The notes: generated from the letters alone by a model not told the origin. A stretch of DNA of 17,263 nt from DATBDM01 sp036269915 (GCA_036269915.1 DATBDM010000289.1:1-17263); one strand, 5' to 3'. Shown: positions 1 through 6,988, counted from the first letter of the stretch. Translations and numbers: made by a program.

Positions 1-414
1 CGGCTGACGATGGAGCTCACCGAGTCGGCGACCCTGCGCGAGACCGAGCGGATCGGACCGCTGCTCGCCGAGCTGCGCGAGCTCGGCCTGCAGATCGCCA
101 TCGACGACTTCGGCGCCGGCTGGTCGTCGCTGTCGCGGCTGCGGGCGATGCCCGTGCAGACGCTCAAGATCGACCGCTCGTTCCTGCGCGAGGTGCCCGA
201 CGACCCGGAGTCGGGCGCGATCGTGCGCGCCATCATCGCGCTCGGCGACGCGCTCGGGATGACGACCGTCGCCGAGGGCGTCGAGGTGCCCGTGCAGCAG
301 CACTTCCTGGCCGCGCAGGGCTGCCCGCTGTCGCAGGGCCGCCTGTTCGGCGACGCGCTCACCGCCGACGTGATGACCGAGCGCCTGCGCGCCGAGGGCG
401 CGGACCGCGGCTGA
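1..414 (+). CDS. EAL-domain cyclic-di-GMP phosphodiesterase, C-terminal part
   Basis: This is the 3' end of a gene that begins before the window; the frame is open from base 1, so the ATG at base 10 is internal. EAL domains hydrolyse c-di-GMP to pGpG in the cytoplasm. The second half of the domain is visible: ELTES (metal-binding Glu), IAIDDFGAGWSSL (the DDFG metal site), LKIDRSF (the conserved Lys and Asp), and VAEGVE (the conserved Glu of the catalytic centre). The terminal QGRLFG matches the usual QGYLF-type motif. All signature residues in this portion are present, so the domain looks active, but the EAL triplet and any GGDEF, PAS or GAF domains upstream are outside the window. The protein ends soon after the domain, so EAL is its C-terminal module. 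The next gene is a sensor-like protein on the same strand, 48 bases downstream. Confidence 0.93.
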   Translation, partial: RLTMELTESATLRETERIGPLLAELRELGLQIAIDDFGAGWSSLSRLRAMPVQTLKIDRSFLREVPDDPESGAIVRAIIALGDALGMTTVAEGVEVPVQQHFLAAQGCPLSQGRLFGDALTADVMTERLRAEGADRG

Positions 415-422
415 GCCGCTCC

Positions 423-438
423 CGGCGCTCAAGCGCCG
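423..438 (+). terminator. Possible hairpin after the EAL gene
   Basis: A perfect 6-bp stem (CGGCGC/GCGCCG) encloses a TCAA tetraloop and begins 9 bases after the EAL stop codon. There is no T-run after it, so termination is only a possibility. It could instead be a chance GC-rich dyad in the short spacer before the next gene. Confidence 0.3.
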
Positions 439-462
439 CGCGCGCAGGCCGATGCTGGATGT

Positions 463-1725
463 GTGAAGCCGCACCGCTCGCTGCGTGCCCTGCTCGTCGA
501 CGTCCCGTCGGCGCACGGGCGGCTGCTCGGGCGCACGCTGGCCGAGGCGGGCTGGCAGATGGAGGCCGAGCACGTAGAGGGCGCCGACCAGCTCTCGACC
601 GCGCTGCAGCGGCGCGACTGGGAGGCCGTGCTCTACGCGGGCGACGGCCCTGGCGCCGTTCCCGCGCGCAAGGCGCTCGCGCTCGTGCGGCTCGCGGACC
701 CGCATCTGCCCTTCCTCGCCGTCTCGCCGTGGGTGCGGGCGGGCGACCTGGCCGCGGTCATCCGCGGGCTCGACGCCGACGTGCCCGTGGTGCCGGACCC
801 CGCCCAGCTGCCCGCGGCGGTCACGCGCGCGCTCGACGCCGCGCGGCTGCGCCGGCGGGTCGGCGGCGCCCACCGGCTGCTGCTCGCCCAGCAGGCGATC
901 ACCGACGCGATCGCCGCCGGGCTGGCGCCCGACGAGCTCGCCGCGCGCGTGCTGGCGACGCTCGGCGACACGCTCGGCTGGAGCTGCGGCGTCGTCTGGC
1001 GCCCCGCGGGCGACGGCATGCTGCGCTGCGCGGGGACCTGGCACGCGCAGACCAACCGTGAGGTCGGCGTGCTCGCCGAGCTGTCGGCGCAGACGAGCTT
1101 CGCCCCCGGCCAGGGGCTGCCCGGCCGCGTCTACGCCTTCCGGCGTCCGTCGTGGGTGCGCGACGTCGGGCGCGACGGCGGCGACCCGCGCGCCGCGCAG
1201 GCCCGCCGCGCGGGGCTGATGACCTCGCTCGCGTTCCCGATCGCCCACGGCGATCGCTGCGCGGGCGTGATCGAGTTCTTCTCGCGCGGCATCGCGCGGC
1301 CGAACGTCGAGGTGTCGGCGATGTTCGCGACGGTCGGGCACCAGCTCGCGCAGGTGCTCGAGCGCGCCCACGACCAGGAGGAGACCGAGCACCAGGCCGC
1401 CGACGCGGCGCGCCGGCTGCTCGACGCCACGGGCGCCTTCGTCGCGGTGCTCGACGGCGCGGGCCGGATCCGGCTCGCCGGCTCGCGGACCTGCGACGCG
1501 CTCGCGCGCCCCGAGGCCGACCTGCTCGGCCAGGACTGGCTCGAGGCCGCCGTCCCGCCAGCCGTCCGCCAGGACGCGGCCGCCGCCCTCGCCGTCGCCG
1601 CCGCCGGCAACGGCCCGGCCCAGATCGAGCACCCCCTCGGCGCCCCGGGCGACGCGATCGTCCACTGGCGCGCCGCGCGCGTCGACGGCGCCGGCGACCT
1701 CCTCGTCCTCCTCACCGGCACGTAG
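463..1725 (+). CDS. Pseudo-receiver/GAF/PAS-like sensor protein
   Basis: A 420-residue cytoplasmic protein without signal peptide or membrane segments. Residues about 7-125 resemble a response-regulator receiver (ALLVDVPSAHGRLL, then LPFLAVSP and a following helix). The phosphoacceptor Asp expected after the third strand is missing (VLYAGDGP replaces the usual D-containing segment), as is the usual Lys, so I read it as a non-phosphorylated pseudo-receiver. Residues about 135-302 are a GAF domain (GLPGRVYAFRRPSW, FPIAHGDRCAGVIEFFS). A charged helix links this to a PAS-like end (FVAVLDGAGRIRLAGSRTC, about 325-420). No kinase, GGDEF, EAL or DNA-binding output is present. The GTG at 463 is chosen because the domain homology begins just after it; a GATGCT hexamer 6 bases before it may be a weak -10. 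It follows the EAL gene, so a role in c-di-GMP or other signalling is plausible but inferred. Confidence 0.8.
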   Translation: MKPHRSLRALLVDVPSAHGRLLGRTLAEAGWQMEAEHVEGADQLSTALQRRDWEAVLYAGDGPGAVPARKALALVRLADPHLPFLAVSPWVRAGDLAAVIRGLDADVPVVPDPAQLPAAVTRALDAARLRRRVGGAHRLLLAQQAITDAIAAGLAPDELAARVLATLGDTLGWSCGVVWRPAGDGMLRCAGTWHAQTNREVGVLAELSAQTSFAPGQGLPGRVYAFRRPSWVRDVGRDGGDPRAAQARRAGLMTSLAFPIAHGDRCAGVIEFFSRGIARPNVEVSAMFATVGHQLAQVLERAHDQEETEHQAADAARRLLDATGAFVAVLDGAGRIRLAGSRTCDALARPEADLLGQDWLEAAVPPAVRQDAAAALAVAAAGNGPAQIEHPLGAPGDAIVHWRAARVDGAGDLLVLLTGT

Positions 1726-1736
1726 CGGCAGCGCGA

Positions 1737-1800
1737 CGGGGTCAGACCCCTGGAGTCCCGTCGACCTCACATCTCGCCGCATTGAAGGGGTCTGACCCCG
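1737..1800. repeat. Pair of inverted REP-like arms (REPIN-like element)
   Basis: Two 15-base arms, CGGGGTCAGACCCCT at 1737-1751 and its exact reverse complement at 1786-1800, enclose 34 bases. Each arm is itself almost a palindrome (GGGGTC, one base, GACCCC). The element lies 11 bases after one stop codon and directly before the promoter of the next gene. This architecture is that of a REP doublet (REPIN), which in other bacteria is moved by RAYT-type tyrosine transposases. No such transposase is in the window. It could also act as a large hairpin between the two genes. The inverted repeat is certain; its mobility is inferred. Confidence 0.7.
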
Positions 1801-1802
1801 TG

Positions 1803-1808
1803 TAGTGT
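1803..1808 (+). promoter_or_regulatory. -10-like TAGTGT for the 1817 gene
   Basis: A TANNNT hexamer sits 8 bases before the GTG at 1817 and 2 bases after the REP-like pair. This spacing would give a leaderless transcript starting at or near that GTG. I see no convincing -35. Confidence 0.45.
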
Positions 1809-1816
1809 CGCTCCGC

Positions 1817-2173
1817 GTGGCGTATCGGGTGAGCGTGCGGAGCGGGGGGACGGTCGTGCGCGATCGGTTCGAGGCGCTCGAGGACGCCGTCGCGTGGGTC
1901 GACGACGCCGCTCGCGAGGCCGCCAACGGGCCTGGACTCTCCGCGGTCGACCTGCGGGCGCGGCGGTTCGAGCCCGAGGACCAGATCGCCGCCCGGGCCG
2001 AGCTCGCCGGTCCCCAGCGCTGGCGGCCGGACGTGCGCGCCGGGCTCGACGTCCGCGGCGACGGCTCCGTCCGGGCCTGGACCGCCGACGGCGCCACGGG
2101 CCGCGCCGAGCTGGAGCCGGAGGCCGGCGAGGACGCCTACGCCGCGCTGCGGCGCGCGCTGCTCACAGGGTGA
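1817..2173 (+). CDS. Small conserved-looking protein of unknown function
   Basis: A 118-residue soluble protein with no motif I can name. It looks like a compact alpha/beta protein: a strand (VAYRVSVRSGG), a helix (FEALEDAVAWVDDAAREAA), a second strand region (VDLRARRFEPEDQIAARAEL), and a final helix (EDAYAALRRALL). A GTG at 1805 would add four residues, but it lies inside the TAGTGT -10-like hexamer, so the GTG at 1817 is preferred. Its last 11 bases overlap the end of the convergent YgjP-type peptidase gene. It follows the REP-like pair directly. Coding is supported by the codon positions and the alternating strand/helix pattern; no function is assigned. Confidence 0.7.
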   Translation: MAYRVSVRSGGTVVRDRFEALEDAVAWVDDAAREAANGPGLSAVDLRARRFEPEDQIAARAELAGPQRWRPDVRAGLDVRGDGSVRAWTADGATGRAELEPEAGEDAYAALRRALLTG

Positions 2174-2828
2174 GCGTCGCGCCGTAGCGACGCAGCCACG
2201 CGGCGTGCACGCGCCAGTCCGGTGCGCGCGCCTCGAGCAGCGCCCAGAAGCGCGGCGAGTGGTCCATCACCTCGAGGTGGCAGACCTCGTGCTCGACGAC
2301 GTAGTCGAGCACGGCCTCGGGCGCCAGCAGCAGCCGCCAGTTGAACGACATGCCGCCGGTCGAGGAGCACGACGCCCAGCGCGTGCGCTGCGCGCGGATC
2401 GTCAGCCCGCGGTAGGACGTCCCCGCCCGCGCGACCGCCGCGTCGAGTCGCGGACCGATCTCCGCCCGCGCCGCGCGCCGGTACCAGCGCTCGATCGCGT
2501 CGCGGGAACCCGCGCCCGGAGCGCCGCCCGGCACGAGCAGCACGTCCCCCCGCCGGTGCACCCGCGTGCGCCGCGGCTCGGGCCGCAGCACGAGCTCGCC
2601 GCCGAGGTAGGGCAGCGTCCCGGGCGTGCGCGCCCGCTCGGTCGCGGCGCGCTCGAGCGCCGCGCGCCGCCGGTCGATCCACGGGCGCAGCTCGCGCACC
2701 GCCTCCGCGGCCGCCCGCGCCGGCGCGCGCCGCGGCAGCGTCACCCGCACCTCGCCGTCGGACTCGACGCTCACCCGCACGCGCCGCGCCCGCTCCGAGC
2801 GCCGCACGGTGTAGTCCAGCTCGCCCAA
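2163..2828 (-). CDS. YgjP-type (DUF45) zinc metallopeptidase
   Basis: A 221-residue predicted cytoplasmic metallopeptidase of the YgjP/DUF45 group, related to the SprT and WSS1 clans. The zinc site is plain: HEVCH at residues 180-184 with the third His at 190 (MDHSPRFW). Just before it is the family segment WASCSSTGGMSFNWRL (about 151-166). The N-terminal half (VRRSERARRVRVSVESDGEVRVTLP) matches the strand-rich start of the family, so the protein looks complete. The start is a TTG only 5 bases after the decarboxylase stop, so the two genes are very likely co-transcribed; the family N-terminus begins at once and no better start exists. The natural substrate of this family is not well established. 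Confidence 0.88.
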   Translation of the reverse strand: MGELDYTVRRSERARRVRVSVESDGEVRVTLPRRAPARAAAEAVRELRPWIDRRRAALERAATERARTPGTLPYLGGELVLRPEPRRTRVHRRGDVLLVPGGAPGAGSRDAIERWYRRAARAEIGPRLDAAVARAGTSYRGLTIRAQRTRWASCSSTGGMSFNWRLLLAPEAVLDYVVEHEVCHLEVMDHSPRFWALLEARAPDWRVHAAWLRRYGATLTL

Positions 2829-2833
2829 CGGAC

Positions 2834-4384
2834 CTACAGCACCCGCAGGGTCGCCAGCGTCGTGTCGCGGGCCACGATGGCTCCACCCATGTCCCGAACC
2901 TCGCAGAGGTAGCGGACGGCATCAGCGCTGACGCGGAAGCCCTCGAGGATCACGGGGATGCCCGGCGGATAGACCTCGACGATCTCCGCCGACACGCGCC
3001 CGATCGCCGCCTCGAGCGGAACCTCCTGCCCGATCGACTTGGCGTACCGGCGCGCGTGGTAGGGGTGCATCACGGGCCGGTCGTCGAGCGCCGCGAACGG
3101 GTTGGTGGCCAGCGGCCGCGCCGCCCCGTCGGGCAGCTCTCGGCTCGTGAGGATGTCCTCCAGCGCGCGCACGGTGTCGGCGACCGCGCTCGCCTCGAGC
3201 TGGAACGTGGTGATGAAGGTGAGCGTGTTGATGCCGGCCTTCTCGATCACGATCCCGCGCTCGACCAGCGATTGCGAGACCGCGAAGCCCGACAGGTCGT
3301 AGCCGGTCAGCGCGACCGTCGTCTTGACGAGGTCGGTGCCGGCGACGTGCGACCAGCGGCGCCCCGTCCAGGCCGGGTCGTCGAGGTGGACGAGCCGCGG
3401 CAGCCGCTCGCGCAGGGCGGACTTGAGCGCGCGTGTGCGCGCGATGCAGCCGCCGAGCGCCTCACGCCCGTTGGCGGCGAGCGAGCGGACCGCAGCGTCG
3501 GCGGAGGCGAGCAGGTGGTAGCTCGGCGAGGTCGTCACGTACTCGCGGAACGACTCCTCCATCAGCTCGGAGTCCACCCGCTGCTCGCGCCAGTGGATCA
3601 GCCCGGTCTGCTGCAGGCCGCCGGCGAGCTTGTGCGTCGACTGCACGCTGATGTCGGCGCCGGCGTCCATGGCCGACGACGGCAGTTCGGGGTGGAAGTG
3701 CAGGTGCCCCCCCCACGCCTCGTCGACGAAGAGGATCGTCTCCGGCGAGGCGTCGTGGACCGCCGCCGCGATCGCGTGCGTGTTCGCGCACAGCCCCTCG
3801 TAGGTCGGGCTCGTGTAGACGACGGCGATCGCCTCCGGGTAGCGGCGCAGGCCCGCGACGACCTGGTCGACGCTCGGCGGCAGCACGGCCTCGAACTCGC
3901 CCTCGTAGGGCGTCGGCAGGAAGCGGAAGTTCAGCCCGAACGCCTTCAGCGCGTTGATGATCGAGTGATGGATGTTGCGCGCGACGAGGATCAGCGCGTC
4001 GGGGCGCTCGAGCGCCAGCATGCGCAGCACGATCCAGTTCGAGCCGGAGGAGCCGTGGACGGAGAACATCGTCCGGTCGGCGCCCTGCGCCGCGGCGGCG
4101 AAGCGCTCGGCCTCGCCGAAGACGCCGGTGTGGTCGACGAGCGTGCCGAAGAAGCCCGCGGAGATCGAGACGTCGGACGCGTAGAAGTCCTCGATGCGCT
4201 CCTGCTCGATCAGGGTCGAGGGCGTGCACCAGCGGTGGTAGTGGCGCACCTCCTCGTTGAGGATGCGGACGATCGGCGACGGCGTGGGGCCCCCAGCTCC
4301 GCGTGGCCGAGGCGGCGAGGCCGCCTCGTTCGAGCCGGTCGGCGCGGGGACGCTCTTCGGGGCGGGGGAACTCACCCTTGCCAT
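2834..4384 (-). CDS. PLP-dependent Orn/Lys/Arg decarboxylase family protein
   Basis: A 516-residue fold-type I PLP enzyme of the ornithine/lysine/arginine decarboxylase family, which removes the alpha-carboxyl group of a basic amino acid to give a polyamine precursor such as putrescine, cadaverine or agmatine. Visible signatures are FSVHGSSGSNW (cofactor phosphate and ring region, about 107-117), the NIHHS segment (137-141), DEAWGGH (221-227, the Asp that pairs with the pyridine nitrogen) and STHKLAGGLQQTGLIHW with PLP Lys252. The C-terminal VYPPGIPVILEG matches the family's C-terminal domain. There is no N-terminal receiver-like wing domain as in the inducible E. coli enzymes; instead about 35 residues are Pro/Ala/Ser-rich and probably disordered. 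Substrate cannot be read from sequence. It heads an operon with the YgjP-type peptidase. Its ATG lies 11 bases from the divergent ATG at 4396. Confidence 0.92.
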   Translation of the reverse strand: MARVSSPAPKSVPAPTGSNEAASPPRPRGAGGPTPSPIVRILNEEVRHYHRWCTPSTLIEQERIEDFYASDVSISAGFFGTLVDHTGVFGEAERFAAAAQGADRTMFSVHGSSGSNWIVLRMLALERPDALILVARNIHHSIINALKAFGLNFRFLPTPYEGEFEAVLPPSVDQVVAGLRRYPEAIAVVYTSPTYEGLCANTHAIAAAVHDASPETILFVDEAWGGHLHFHPELPSSAMDAGADISVQSTHKLAGGLQQTGLIHWREQRVDSELMEESFREYVTTSPSYHLLASADAAVRSLAANGREALGGCIARTRALKSALRERLPRLVHLDDPAWTGRRWSHVAGTDLVKTTVALTGYDLSGFAVSQSLVERGIVIEKAGINTLTFITTFQLEASAVADTVRALEDILTSRELPDGAARPLATNPFAALDDRPVMHPYHARRYAKSIGQEVPLEAAIGRVSAEIVEVYPPGIPVILEGFRVSADAVRYLCEVRDMGGAIVARDTTLATLRVL

Positions 4385-4395
4385 GATGACGACCC

Positions 4396-4677
4396 ATGGA
4401 GCGCTGGACCGTGCGGCTGCCCACGCAGGTGCGGGGCGACTACGCCGTGTTCGTCAACGGGGTGCGCCAGCGCGAGGGGGTCGACTACGAGGTCGCGGGC
4501 CGCGAGCTGCGCTTCACGAGACCGCTCGCCAAGGAGCAGCGGCTCGGGTTCTGGCGCTGGTTCTGGGGCGCGTTCGGGATCGGCACCTACGGCCGCAACG
4601 ACCAGGTCGACGTGACCTGGGAGGCCTCGGGGCGCCCGCAGGTCGCCCACGCGCTCGAGATCACGCCGCCGAGCTGA
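4396..4677 (+). CDS. 93-residue protein with an FVNGVRQREGVDYEV motif
   Basis: A small soluble protein of unknown role. Residues 18-43 (YAVFVNGVRQREGVDYEVAG followed by ELRFTR) resemble the beta-hairpin motif common in phage tail and adhesin-like proteins, where a VNG-x-DY pattern is typical. The second part is aromatic and Gly-rich (FWRWFWGAFGIGTYGRNDQVDV). The high conservation-like character of this segment and GC-ending codons support a real gene. Its ATG is 11 bases from the divergent decarboxylase ATG, so each promoter must lie inside the other gene; a CATGAT hexamer 8 bases before the start is a weak -10 candidate. Its last 17 bases overlap the 3' end of metF. No function is assigned. 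Confidence 0.72.
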   Translation: MERWTVRLPTQVRGDYAVFVNGVRQREGVDYEVAGRELRFTRPLAKEQRLGFWRWFWGAFGIGTYGRNDQVDVTWEASGRPQVAHALEITPPS

Positions 4678-5563
4678 CGCGCCAGGGCGCGAGGCAGCGC
4701 AGCGCGCCGAGGATGGCGCGCGTCGCCGGGGAGCGGTTGAGCGTGTAGAAGTGGATGCCGGGCGCTCCGGCGGCGAGCAGCTCGGCGCACTGCAGCGTCG
4801 CGTAGGCGACGCCGAAGTCGGCGACGGCCTGCGGTCGCTCCGCCCGCGTCTCGAGCTCGGTGACGAGCCGGTCCGGGATGCAGGCGCCGCACATCTCGGT
4901 GAAGCGCTTGATCTGGTCGACGTTGCCGATCGGCATGATCCCCGGCACGATCGGGACGTCGATCCCCGCCTCCCGGGCCCGGCCGACGTAGTCCCAGTAG
5001 GCGCGGTTGTCGAAGAACAGCTGGGTGATCAGGAAGCGCGCGCCGGCGTCGACCTTCTCCTTGGCGTAGCGCAGGTCGTCCTCGGCCGAGGCGGCGTGGA
5101 TGTGGACCTCGGGGAAGCACGCCGCGCCGATCGCGAAGTCGTACTCGTCGCGGATCAGCTCGATTAGCTCGCGCGAGTAGGTCAGGCCGCCCTCGGTCGC
5201 CTCCCACTCGTCGCGGCCCTGCGGCGGGTCGCCGCGCAGGGCGAGGACGTTCTCGATGCCGGCGTCGCGCATCGCGTCGAGCGTCGCGCGCAGCTCGGCC
5301 ACCGTCGCGTCGACGCACGTCAGGTGCGCCATCGCCTCCATCCCGTGCTCGGCCTTCAGGCGCGAGACGACGTCGATCGTGCGGCGCCGCTGCTCGGCCG
5401 AGCCGCCCGCGCCGTAGGTGACCGACACGAACGCGGGACGCAGGCGCGAGAGCTCCGCGAGCGCGGCGTCGAGGTTGCGCTCGCCCTCGGGCGTGCGTGG
5501 CGGGAAGAACTCGAACGAGAAGGCGGGCTCATCGCCGGCCGCGAGGCGCTCGTCGATCCGCAT
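4661..5563 (-). CDS. metF: Methylenetetrahydrofolate reductase
   Basis: A 300-residue cytoplasmic flavoprotein that reduces 5,10-methylene-THF to 5-methyl-THF, the methyl donor for methionine synthesis. The TIM-barrel landmarks are present in order: FSFEFFPPRT with catalytic Glu18, FVSVTYGAGGS (45-55), HLTCVD (80-85), LALRGDPP (107-114), FPEVH (150-154), ITQLFFDN (179-186), and PIVPGIMPI (204-212). Length is normal for the bacterial enzyme. The ATG at 5563 is supported by a TAGACT -10-like hexamer 6 bases upstream, which predicts a leaderless message. It follows the MBL-fold gene by only 9 bases on the same strand, so read-through from that gene is also likely. No other methionine or folate gene is in the window. 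Confidence 0.97.
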   Translation of the reverse strand: MRIDERLAAGDEPAFSFEFFPPRTPEGERNLDAALAELSRLRPAFVSVTYGAGGSAEQRRRTIDVVSRLKAEHGMEAMAHLTCVDATVAELRATLDAMRDAGIENVLALRGDPPQGRDEWEATEGGLTYSRELIELIRDEYDFAIGAACFPEVHIHAASAEDDLRYAKEKVDAGARFLITQLFFDNRAYWDYVGRAREAGIDVPIVPGIMPIGNVDQIKRFTEMCGACIPDRLVTELETRAERPQAVADFGVAYATLQCAELLAAGAPGIHFYTLNRSPATRAILGALRCLAPWRVSSAA

Positions 5564-5569
5564 CGCGCC

Positions 5570-5575
5570 AGTCTA
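5570..5575 (-). promoter_or_regulatory. -10-like TAGACT for metF
   Basis: This TANNNT hexamer is 6 bases before the metF ATG and its TAG is the stop codon of the upstream MBL-fold gene. The spacing fits leaderless transcription. No clear -35 is visible. Confidence 0.5.
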
Positions 5576-6574
5576 GGTCGTGCGCAGCGTCCAGAGCTCC
5601 GCGTCGCCGGACCCGTCGCGTTCGACCTCGCCGAGCCGGTCGAGGTGGGTCAGCCAGGCGAGCGACTTCGACAGCAGCCAGGTGGAGGTGGCCGGGACGA
5701 ACAGCTCGCCGTAGAGCCGCGCGCCGAGGTCCCACGCGGTGGAGGGCGCCTCGGCGAGCAGCCCGCGGACCGTGTCCAGCCGCGTGGCCACCAGCGCCCG
5801 GTTGCCCTCGACGTGCGCGACGACGTCGTTGAACGGCCGTCCGTGGCCCGCGAGCGCGAGGCGCGTGTCGAGCCCCTCGACACGCTCGAGCGACTGCAGG
5901 AACTCGCCCACGGGGTCGGGCGTCCAGCCGACGTCGAAGTAGAGCGAGATGCGCCCGAGCAGGTGATCGCCCGAGATCAGCAGCCGGCGCTCGGCCTGGT
6001 AGAGGCAGACGTGCGAGGGCGCATGCCCGGGAGTCTCGATCACCGACCACTCCCCGAGGTCCGTGCTCACCGTGACGCCGGGCACGAGGTCGCGGTCGGA
6101 GCGCAGCATGCCCGCCTGTCCGGTTCCCGCGGTGCGGCGCCGCTCGAGCCACCGGCGCAGATCGGCCTCCGGCACGCCGGACTGGCGGGCGACCTCGGCG
6201 CGGCGCAGCAAGGACTGCTCGGGATCCTCCAGCGAGCGCGTGTAGTGCTCGTGGTTCGGGTGCAGCCAGACCTCGCAGCCGGCGCGCCCGGCGATCGCCG
6301 GCGCCTCGCCGCAGTGATCGACGTGGGCGTGGGTGAGGACGATCAGCCGCACGTGCTCGAGGCGCAGGCCAACCTGGTCGAGGGCGCGCTCGAGATGGGC
6401 GAGCGACCCCGCCTCGTGCATGCCGGTGTCGACCAGCACGATCCCGTCGCCCGCGGCGAGCGCCCAGGCGTTGCAGTGCGGGACGCCCGGCCACGGGAGC
6501 GGCAGGCGCAGGCGCCAGACGCCGGGCACCACCCGCTCGCCGCGGCCGACGTCGCGGCGGGTCGGCTTGCGCAT
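5573..6574 (-). CDS. MBL-fold metallo-hydrolase with C-terminal winged-helix region
   Basis: A 333-residue member of the metallo-beta-lactamase superfamily. With numbering from the ATG at 6574, the metal site is HAHVDH (His82, His84, Asp86, His87), TPGHAPSH (His184), SGDH (Asp203) and AGHGRP (His244): a full dinuclear site. The C-terminal stretch after His244 (ATRLDTVRGLL, WLLSKSLAWLTHLDRLGEVER, ELWTLR) looks like the small helical or winged-helix end found in the LACTB2-like group. A GTG at 6583 would add three residues, but it falls inside the TACCGT -10-like hexamer, so the ATG at 6574 is preferred. Members of this family hydrolyse thioesters, RNA or lactones; the substrate cannot be told here. 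It is upstream of metF and divergent from the 117-residue gene. Confidence 0.9.
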   Translation of the reverse strand: MRKPTRRDVGRGERVVPGVWRLRLPLPWPGVPHCNAWALAAGDGIVLVDTGMHEAGSLAHLERALDQVGLRLEHVRLIVLTHAHVDHCGEAPAIAGRAGCEVWLHPNHEHYTRSLEDPEQSLLRRAEVARQSGVPEADLRRWLERRRTAGTGQAGMLRSDRDLVPGVTVSTDLGEWSVIETPGHAPSHVCLYQAERRLLISGDHLLGRISLYFDVGWTPDPVGEFLQSLERVEGLDTRLALAGHGRPFNDVVAHVEGNRALVATRLDTVRGLLAEAPSTAWDLGARLYGELFVPATSTWLLSKSLAWLTHLDRLGEVERDGSGDAELWTLRTT

Positions 6575-6581
6575 GGATCGC

Positions 6582-6591
6582 ACGGTAACGT
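6582..6591. promoter_or_regulatory. Two overlapping divergent -10-like hexamers
   Basis: On the minus strand TACCGT (6587-6582) sits 7 bases before the MBL-fold ATG. On the plus strand TAACGT (6586-6591) points to the 117-residue gene. They share two base pairs, so polymerase could probably not occupy both at once. No clear -35 elements are seen. Confidence 0.45.
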
Positions 6592-6602
6592 CTCACCGCG
6601 CC

Positions 6603-6635
6603 GTGACGACGCCACTCACGAAGGCCGCCGGCTGA
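6603..6635 (+). other. Possible 10-codon leader frame before the 117-residue gene
   Basis: A GTG lies 11 bases after the plus-strand TAACGT hexamer and opens a 10-residue frame (VTTPLTKAAG) whose TGA overlaps the next ATG as TGATG. If the message starts near 6598, this tiny frame could be translated first and couple to the main gene. It may equally be chance. Confidence 0.25.
6620..6624 (+). promoter_or_regulatory. Ribosome binding site GAAGG
   Basis: GAAGG ends 10 bases before the ATG at 6635. It supports that ATG as the start of the 117-residue protein, in a frame where a much longer open stretch extends upstream antisense to other genes. Confidence 0.45.
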
Positions 6636-6988
6636 TGGCGCGCAAGGCCCGCAAGCGCGACCGGCCGAAGGCGCCCGAGACCGGCTACACCGACGCCGAG
6701 GGCAACACGCTCGTCCTGCGCGGCTCGATGACTCCGGCGACGCGGCGCGAGTACGCCGCCGCGATGGGCGGCAACCTGCTCTCGCGGGAGGACGCCTGGC
6801 AGCGCGCGGTCGAGTTCCTCTTCGAGCGCCTCGCCGTGCGCTGGGAGATCGCGGGGACCGAGCCGATCACCCGCCAGCAGGAGCTGCTCGCGCGCTTCCG
6901 CTTCGCCTCGCAGGGCGAGCGCACCTGGATCCGCGGGGTGCTGCGCGAGCACGTCGGGGCCAACTTCCCCGACATCGAGGCGCCGTGA
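6635..6988 (+). CDS. 117-residue conserved-looking protein of unknown function
   Basis: A soluble protein with a basic start (MARKARKRDRPK), a short strand segment (GNTLVLRGSM), and a mostly helical remainder (REDAWQRAVEFLFERLAVRWEI, then RQQELLARFRFA and ERTWIRGVLREHV). I do not recognise a named domain, but I recall similar short proteins in related high-GC actinobacteria. The same frame stays open far upstream, but that part is antisense to the MBL-fold gene and is not credible; the ATG at 6635 has a GAAGG ribosome site. The last four bases (GTGA) overlap the start of the aminopeptidase gene, so the two are translationally coupled and probably work in the same process. The basic N-terminus could bind nucleic acid or be a ribosome contact; that is a guess. 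Confidence 0.78.
   Translation: MARKARKRDRPKAPETGYTDAEGNTLVLRGSMTPATRREYAAAMGGNLLSREDAWQRAVEFLFERLAVRWEIAGTEPITRQQELLARFRFASQGERTWIRGVLREHVGANFPDIEAP

Noticed and set aside
3056..4615. A 519-codon plus-strand open frame opposite the decarboxylase
   Set aside because: It has no domain and mirrors the codon bias of the decarboxylase, whose PLP motifs are intact.
5324..6634. A long plus-strand open frame running into the 117-residue gene
   Set aside because: It is antisense to metF and the MBL-fold gene, whose motifs are complete; its composition (Arg, Gly, Val, Ala) is that of a shadow frame in GC-rich DNA.
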